In this document: positions 57,796 to 64,000 of the stretch, piece after piece | Numbering within the stretch: the first letter of the stretch is position 1 | Layout: each line of letters starts with the position of its first letter | NCBI GenBank assembly: GCA_964019415.1 | Contig: OZ025877.1 | Location: 4,360,242 to 4,424,241 of the forward strand | DNA from: Ianthella basta | Lineage: Eukaryota > Porifera > Demospongiae > Verongiida > Ianthellidae | Direction of reading: 5' to 3' | Length of the DNA stretch: 64,000 nt | Made by a program: the position numbers and the translations under genes | The notes under the pieces: model-generated | The model's input: the letters and a program-made list of their open reading frames with translations, nothing else | Databases searched by the model: none | Told to the model about the DNA's origin: nothing

Positions 57796-60034
57796 CACTT
57801 ATTGAAATAGTCGTTGTGGCCAAACATTGACACATGCATAATAGGATGCTAATACTGTATTGCATATCCATAGTCCATACATTAGCAAACTTTTAGGCCT
57901 ATTATAGTGCATAGCAATAATCTTCACCATTGTGTAGACCAAGAGAAGGATGGTAGAAACCAGGCAGTACCTTAAGAATCCATAATCATTCCTGTGTTTG
58001 CACCATACAATGTCATACAAACACTTTGATTGACCCTTTAGATATTGTTATATTATGTAAGTCATTATGTAACCTGGCAGTGATGCATGTTATATACTCT
58101 ATTAATTATTATGTACTATAATTATGGTTAAACCAGCAATGAATGTATGGCACACCCTGTTCCTAAGGTAAGCAGTGGCACATTGCTCTCCACATTCTTA
58201 TTGGGATTGTACGCATGTTCAGTTTTATTTAAACAGTAGAACTGAGTTTTCAGGTAAATTGCCAAGGATTGCAGGCTGCGCTGTAATGTGCATTATAACC
58301 AACAAAATGTGTGCCAGAGAGCAAAGTGCTTTACTAGCTGTGTTCAACGTAAATGTGTGTGAAATGCAAATATTGTGCAGTGTTAGCTGGCTAATGGCCA
58401 TGCATGTACAAACACGTACAGTACTTTACATAATGCTTCAAGGAAGTGAAGTAGCGAGTCTGCTATGCTGAGTATGCTATTATAATTTATGTTTTATGAT
58501 CTGTAATTAATGCAAAGACAGCTGCTTGAGCATAATGACAGATTAGATATTCAGACAAAATTAGCCGTTAGCATTAAAACTTGCACTGTATGTTCTATCT
58601 GTGTCTCAAAGACTGGCAATGTCTAGCTATAGCCAACTGTAAAATTAATGTGGCCTATAGTCCAACGCTTCTAAACAGTATAAATTATGCTTCAAATGAC
58701 CCTGTGTTCACATACCAAATGTATGTGGCCAAGGCATGCAAACATCCTCATAATCACAGTATATTCAAGTCACATGGTGAAATTATGGCAAAATAGTTAT
58801 TCGTTAGTGTAATAGAATGGCTTTGCACATGCATGATACTGTATAAATAGATTGAACTAAATGTCCAAACTTGTGAAGGTGAAGCAGCAGAGGTAGTATT
58901 ATTATTATAGTGCATTTTCATGTTTGAAGTGTATCATAATACAATATAGCTTGTTTGGATTTCTTTGGCTTCTGGCTTCTAGGAGGTTACCTCGACTTAA
59001 CATTTATGTATACTGTTAGCAAGGCCATGTCTTTGTTTCAGGTAAGCATGTCATGATCATGCAGTGTGTGAAGAATAATATGCCATATTCTTCACACACT
59101 GCATGATCATGCCTATAGTATAGCTACCATCCATATTACATGTGTATGTCTGTCCACAGCAAATACATTGCAACATCTTGTGTAGTTATGCAAGTGCTAA
59201 GCATGATAATTCCTCTTATAATTGTGACTTTAGAACGTGACTTTTAGCTACACTTCTTTAGTTATTATAAGTATTCTTTTGCAAGAATATATTGTAAAGT
59301 TTCCTATAACTATATATAATTGTAATTGAAGCATGACAGTACATATGTATCTATTGGCATCATATTCACTACAGGGATGAGCTTAGTTATGTGTATATGC
59401 ATATGAATAATGAGTTTTCACATTTAATCATATAGCTTACAATGGTAATGTGGAAATATATAGGGTGTGAATACAACCAAGTGCTGCGATGAATGGTGCA
59501 TCCATAATTATGCATCACATGCAATGACATGAATGCATGCTCTTGCTCATTACAATTATGAAGACACGAGACAGATCACTTACGTGGTGAATCTAGATCC
59601 CCAAAATAATTATGCATCCACAATTGGAATCCAATGTTTTGAAAGCAGAAGCCAATCCATTATGTACCATCCAGCAGTGTCATGCTTATTCAACGGCAGA
59701 GGGAACCATATGCATGGCATGCATCTGTATGGTATGTTGTACACAAGCATACTATAGTATTGCAATAATAATGTTCACAGCTTTATAATAATACTGAATA
59801 CGGTACAGCAGGAGATTGGCTTCTCAATTATATGTATTAAGTATTAGTCATTAGTCATTAGTAACTTCACAACATCAAATGGCTGCACTAATTAGCAATC
59901 TTAATATTATAGTAATAAGAATGTGTGGAAACATGCATATACTACATACATACCACATACTGTCAGCTTAATTATGTTATATCAATCGTGTGATGACAAT
60001 AAATTTAATAGAAAGAGTTGGTAGCTTGCAGTTA
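57796..60034. other. 3' flank of gene G, third copy of the gene D-type flank
   Basis: From about 58140 to 59790 pieces match the 3' flank of gene D in order: CAAAGTGCTTTACTAG, TGGCTAATGGCCATG, TATAAATAG (58842) and GATGAATGGTGCATCC. No tail exon remains in front of it. I see no gene. Confidence 0.55.
59052..59111. other. Perfect 26-bp hairpin
   Basis: CATGATCATGCAGTGTGTGA followed by AGAATA is exactly complementary to the sequence at 59086-59111, with an 8-base loop. The paralogous flanks at about 40710 and 54090 have only the left half (CATGTCATGATCATG), so the right half is new here. A template-switch or fold-back duplication is likely. Confidence 0.85.
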
Positions 60035-60165
60035 GCCACTGCACAGAGACAATGCATCGCCTCCCCCAGTCAATTAACAATGGGGGGAAGAGCCACAGAC
60101 TGCTCTTTCACCCTGGTTGGGGCTCATCAGTTTGGTGCACTGAGGGTGGATGGTGGATGACTGGC
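60035..60165. mobile_element. Single arm of the gene C intron fold-back family
   Basis: GCATCGCCTCCCCCAGTCA, GAAGAGCCACAGAC and GGATGACTGGCTG match one arm of the element at 44275-44660. The opposite arm is missing. Confidence 0.65.
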
Positions 60166-60441
60166 TGCTTCTATATCATTAAACAATTCTGGATTTAATA
60201 GAAACAGCCAATTAAGAGAGGATATAGAGTCATCATGTCCAAAGCCTTGTTGAAAGAGGGTAGTAGCTTGCAGTTATACGGCCACTGATTGTTACAGTAG
60301 ATAACAGCTGTATATAGGTGGCTGCATGGTTTAAACATGTGCATATTTATGTTTTATGTCCCCTTTTCACTAGTTCTCAGTGCATGATGAACAATGCCTA
60401 TCATATACCATGTGATATGGTGATTACTTCTATTGTATCTA

Positions 60442-61006
60442 CAGTGGAACCCCGCCTTGCGGACACCCCTGAAAAGCGGACACCTCGATTATGCGGACAC
60501 TTTCTAAAGTCCCAACGATTGGCCCTATTTTACTTGTATAAACTTCCCCTTGAAATGCGGACACCCCGTTATTCCGTATTGCGGACAGCGCCCTGTGTAC
60601 CGCCCTATACAACGCTGTATAATCCCCACCCCATAATCCGGACATTTCGATCAGCTGCCAGAAAATAGTCGCTCCCTGATTTGCACCGCTGCCTCTGACA
60701 AGTGACAGGAAAAGCACAGAAGTTGACGAGTGCCGCAAATCGTCTATACTAAGGTTTTTGAAAGTGTATTTAACATGGAAAAGTTCAGCGCGAACAGCTA
60801 CCCTTTAGAATCGTCTTCAGAAATGGTGCGTGAGTAGAGTACTCGAGCGAACCACCACTACCTTTACAAATTCGTCTTATTTGGATACTTTTCATGCATA
60901 CTAGATGATTGTTTCAACTTATGGGCATATAAGCCGTACCTCTGAAATGCGGACACGCCTATAATCAGGACACTTCTCTAGTGTCCGCATTATAGGGGTT
61001 CCACTG
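60442..61006. mobile_element. Tigger/pogo-like non-autonomous element with TA duplication
   Basis: The ends are CAGTGGAACCCC and its complement GGGGTTCCACTG, flanked by TA on both sides (60440-60441, 61007-61008). Multiple GCGGACAC motifs follow inside each end. CAGTGGAACC ends with TA target duplication are typical of the Tc1/mariner superfamily, pogo/Tigger branch. No transposase is present in 565 bp. Confidence 0.88.
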
Positions 61007-61008
61007 TA

Positions 61009-61428
61009 TATCTCACATTTCCCAAGTATATGCAGAGGTATCCTGCCAACCTTATCCATGAGGTGGATGACATAGTTTGAATGATTGGAAGTGAAGAATC
61101 AATCACGGGCCATGTGCAGGTCATTGTTGGCCTTGCAGAGAGTACAGTCTGCACTGTGCAATCAAGACTAGAAATTGCATAAGACAGCACTGCATTATAA
61201 TATTATGCGCTCCACTTTAGGTATTCTTATCGTTGCCAACAAGTATAAGAATGTGTTGTAGCTCGGTCTTAAGCAAAAGGTTACCCCATATCCTGTTGAT
61301 GAACCTTGTACAGCTGTGGCAAGTAATCGGTCACTACTGTAATATAGCAGTTGTGGTTATGCCATTGATATTGTAGCATCTTCTCATTGACGCAACTTCT
61401 TGTACTATTTGCATACTGCACAGTGGAC
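61009..61428. other. Upstream of gene F, nothing identified
   Basis: About 420 bases without any exon, repeat or promoter element that I can support. Confidence 0.4.
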
Positions 61429-62263
61429 ATGTGCACAAGGACTAAGCTACCATTCCTCCTGGCTTTGTTCATCTTCTTTCTGTTTTTGGAAGAGACACGA
61501 GGAAGGTGCTACAGTTGTCCCAGTAATGGATGCTCCCAAACTGGAATGTCACTAGGGTGAGCTTACTAATGATATTAATGGTCTTGATCAGGTTAACTGA
61601 TACATACTTACTTGAGAAAGGGTTTGGTTCTCTAATTACCACCTTGATCACAACAGGATTTGAACCTTGCCGAAATTTTGGCCAGATGCTCTGGTCCTCT
61701 TTAGGGTGAAAGTAAAAATAATTATTTCAAACCACATATCTTAATTTTGATTTTCTGGCTTGCTACATATATATTATAGTGATTATGTGTATTGACTATG
61801 TATAGTGACTGCTATCGCTCAGAAACACCACAAATCTACTTTAAATTTAATTCTTTATTGTTTGCTTTTTTGGTTCAGAAAATGTTACAGGGCCAGATAC
61901 TACAGGACATCTTATCGGTACTCATACTATGCAACAGTTTACTACCGGACAACAAATCAGGAATTCTCCTATTATTCATGTACAAGTAGCACTTGGCTCA
62001 GGAGGACGCGGTGCACCAGATACTACATCAATTACAGATTACGGTAATTATTTCCAATACATTATCATAGTAGGCAATTTACACTTGTATAGGCTAGATA
62101 ATCTGCTGAATGCTTTTTGCAAGGTATGTAAGCACATCTTCCAATATATACCTCTACAGCTCAAGAAGCTCAATCAAGTACAGAACTTCATATCGCAGTA
62201 ACCTAGCCTGTGATGCCTATTGCTGTACTGGATATGTGCAGGCCTCCGGAGGAAACTGTCAAA
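61429..62263 (+). CDS. Gene F: 5' part of an EMI-like gene (paralogue of gene E), incomplete
   Basis: Exons: 61429-61556 (signal peptide LPFLLALFIFFLFLEETRG then CYSCPSNGCSQTG), 61879-62043 (CYRARYYRTSY, then RTRCTRYYINY) and 62160-62263 (YRSNLACDAYCCTGYVQ, then GGNC). Phases 2, 2, 1 at the three donors are the same as in gene E, and so is the spacing. The exon 2 middle is longer than in gene E (EFSYYSCTSSTW). The frame is open through all three. No sushi, membrane or tail exon follows in the remaining 1.7 kb. Either they lie beyond the window across a long intron, or the gene has lost its 3' half. The candidate first exon of another gene at 62882 argues for the second option but does not settle it. 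Confidence 0.65.
61615..61715. mobile_element. Single arm of the inner gene C fold-back family
   Basis: AGAAAGGGTTTGGTTCTCTA, AACCTTGCCGAAA and CAGATGCTCTGGTC match one arm of 48674-48900. It lies in the first intron of gene F. Confidence 0.7.
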
Positions 62264-62858
62264 GTATGTCCCTCTTTATCATAATAATATATTATGTATT
62301 TCAGCTTATCCATCAATTGTTATTGCACAGTAAGTGTTGTTATCTCTCTCTAAGTATATAAGTAAGGGCAATGTCCATATTGCTAGCTGATCACAAGGAT
62401 GGGAACAGTCCATAGAGCTATTGAGCAAGAAAGAAGCTTGTATGATCTTAAGTGGCTGCGTGACAGCCTAAGGTATAGCGTCCAAAATGAGCGAATAAGC
62501 TAGCTTTCCTTCTGTATACCTACAGATATCTACATACAACATTTTCATCGTACAGCATCATACAATTAACGCACACATTTGAACAGCTTCAGATCCAGAT
62601 AAATGAATGGACTGAATCAAAATTACCCTTTTAACACAGTTAGTGTTTGACGTGTTGTTATTTTCAATGTTGCATGGCTACACAAATTTGGCTATGATTT
62701 GTATGCAAGTAGGAAGTTGCAAGTGATGAATAGAGCTGACTGTAGAAGATGTTGAATGATGCACATGCACAAACTGGCATTTCTAGATGCATTTTGAGTA
62801 ATTGCTGCATTCTACATAAAGCTCAAGAGGCAACATTCTAAGTTTACAGACAACAGAA
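62264..62858. other. Downstream of the last gene F exon, nothing identified
   Basis: About 600 bases with no sushi or membrane exon and no repeat that I can name. Confidence 0.45.
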
Positions 62859-62911
62859 CAAGTATTTCGAGTTAAAAACTCATGGGACTGCCCCCCAACT
62901 CGAAATACTTG
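62859..62911. promoter_or_regulatory. 15-bp inverted repeat around a start codon
   Basis: CAAGTATTTCGAGTT (62859-62873) and AACTCGAAATACTTG (62897-62911) are perfect complements and enclose the ATG at 62882. In RNA they would form a hairpin that buries the start codon. Confidence 0.7.
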
Positions 62912-62945
62912 CTCCCTTCCCTCGCAGCTCTGTTACTCACAATAG
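62882..62945 (+). CDS. Probable signal-peptide exon of a further receptor gene (start only)
   Basis: ATG at 62882 encodes MGLPPNSKYLLPSLAALLLT and one more residue, then a phase 1 donor G|GTAAAC. It is a good signal peptide and is exactly 64 nt long, as are the signal exons of genes A, B and C. No downstream module lies within the window, so the gene would continue past 64000. A chance open frame is possible. Confidence 0.5.
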
Positions 62946-62978
62946 GTAAACATGACATTGTGTCAAACACCTCAGTAA

Positions 62979-63290
<312 letters not shown>

Positions 63291-63359
63291 GCATGTACAG
63301 AAACATATTGTACCAAGGAACCCACAGTCGCGAGAGTAGCTAGTGTTCTGTGATGGCAA

Positions 63360-63800
63360 AATGTACGTACGTTTGTTACAGAGCAGTACGCGTGGGCCAG
63401 GTTCTGAAGAGCATTTAGAAGAGCAACCGTGCGAGCTAAGCTTTTCAACGCTAGAAACGGTTGAAGAATGTTAGCGTGTACATATCACGGCGCTCACCAG
63501 TTTCTACGTTACTCCTGTCATGTGTTCCAGGCGGCGGAGTGAAGTCCTCCGAGGCGGGCGCGGCCAATATCGAAGATGGCGCGGGGCGAAGTCGATGACC
63601 TGTTGGGCGCTGTCTCGAAGCTGTCTCTTTGCCCGTCGAGCAGAAGTGCCGTAGGAGTCTGTTCCAGGATCAGAGGCGGAAAAGAACGTCAAAAGTTTCG
63701 CTAAGACGTCGTTTAGAAGCCGTTTTTCAAAGTCCCTTGGCCGCAAACGGTCCACTTCCGGCCGAATAAAAAGGCCGACAATATAAATTCCCTATACCCA
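63360..63800. other. GC-rich segment near the window end, unassigned
   Basis: Base composition rises sharply, with frequent CG dinucleotides, unlike the surroundings. On the plus strand a short frame starts at AAGATGGCGCGG (63576). On the minus strand a longer frame covers 63504-63755 but lacks an ATG. A CpG-rich promoter, a first exon, or the interior of a transposon would all fit. I recognise no domain. Confidence 0.4.
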
Positions 63801-63866
63801 ATACTTCGCCCAATACATTCAATATAAATGTAAGCAATGACGTACAACTGTAGGTTCGCGCATTAT

Positions 63867-63975
63867 ATATAATATATATATATATTATTATATTATATTA
63901 TATCGGTCCGTAACATGAAGCCATACGAAAATGCCAATTTGAAAACAATATAGGGGCTGCCTTCGGCAGCCCCTA
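63867..63975. other. AT run followed by a strong GC hairpin
   Basis: A TATATTA run (63867-63903) precedes TAGGGGCTGCC, TTC and GGCAGCCCCTA at 63951-63975, a perfect 11-bp stem with a three-base loop. It could be the end of a mobile element or a stable RNA hairpin. Confidence 0.7.
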
Positions 63976-64000
63976 AAAATATTACTTGCTAGGCACATCA

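Noticed and set aside
63504..63755. Minus-strand gene at the window end
   Set aside because: There is no ATG start and no recognised domain. It was kept only as an unassigned GC-rich segment.

Overview
This window is animal nuclear DNA. Coding exons are split by GT-AG introns of about 80 to 2,900 bases, the DNA is AT-rich, and it is full of small inverted-repeat transposons and CA/GT microsatellites. The genes encode single-pass membrane proteins built from SRCR, sushi (CCP/SCR) and EMI-like modules. That repertoire, and the TAGCTAGC-rich intergenic DNA, point to a sponge, most likely a demosponge. This is an inference; no species can be named from the sequence alone.

Layout, all genes on the + strand. 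Bases 1-260 are the last exon (cytoplasmic tail) of a receptor that begins upstream. Gene A (2256-12748) and gene B (16902-27622) are tandem duplicates: signal peptide, 3 SRCR, 4 sushi, transmembrane segment, tyrosine-rich tail. They lie in duplicated blocks at 1109-14478 and 14479 to about 29447. Gene E (30719-33147) has an EMI-like module and one sushi. Gene D (35806-39390) has 4 sushi and a proline-rich heptad tail. Gene C (43908-50932) has 4 SRCR and 2 sushi. Then come a graveyard of tail relics (51687-55152), a probable seven-pass membrane protein with its own extracellular domain (gene G, 55411-57795), an EMI-type 5' gene fragment (gene F, 61429-62263) and the likely first exon of another gene (62882-62945).

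Every SRCR, sushi and transmembrane exon starts and ends in phase 1, so modules can be added, lost or skipped without breaking frame. Splicing the exons I assign gives continuous open frames of 734 (A), 732 (B), 338 (E), 496 (D) and 716 (C) residues. The tails of A, B and D end in a paired tyrosine motif, YxxL-x10-YxxL/V, resembling an ITAM (a tyrosine-phosphorylation signalling motif). The locus therefore looks like an expanding and decaying cluster of candidate recognition receptors with signalling tails. Mobile DNA accounts for much of the rest: a 5'-truncated LINE, a piggyBac-like element with TTAA duplications, a Tigger/pogo-like element with TA duplications, a 1.1-kb element with 103-bp terminal inverted repeats that carries a two-length minisatellite, and several fold-back elements.

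Exon borders were assigned by eye from splice-site consensus, frame, phase and paralogue comparison. Transcript data were not available.
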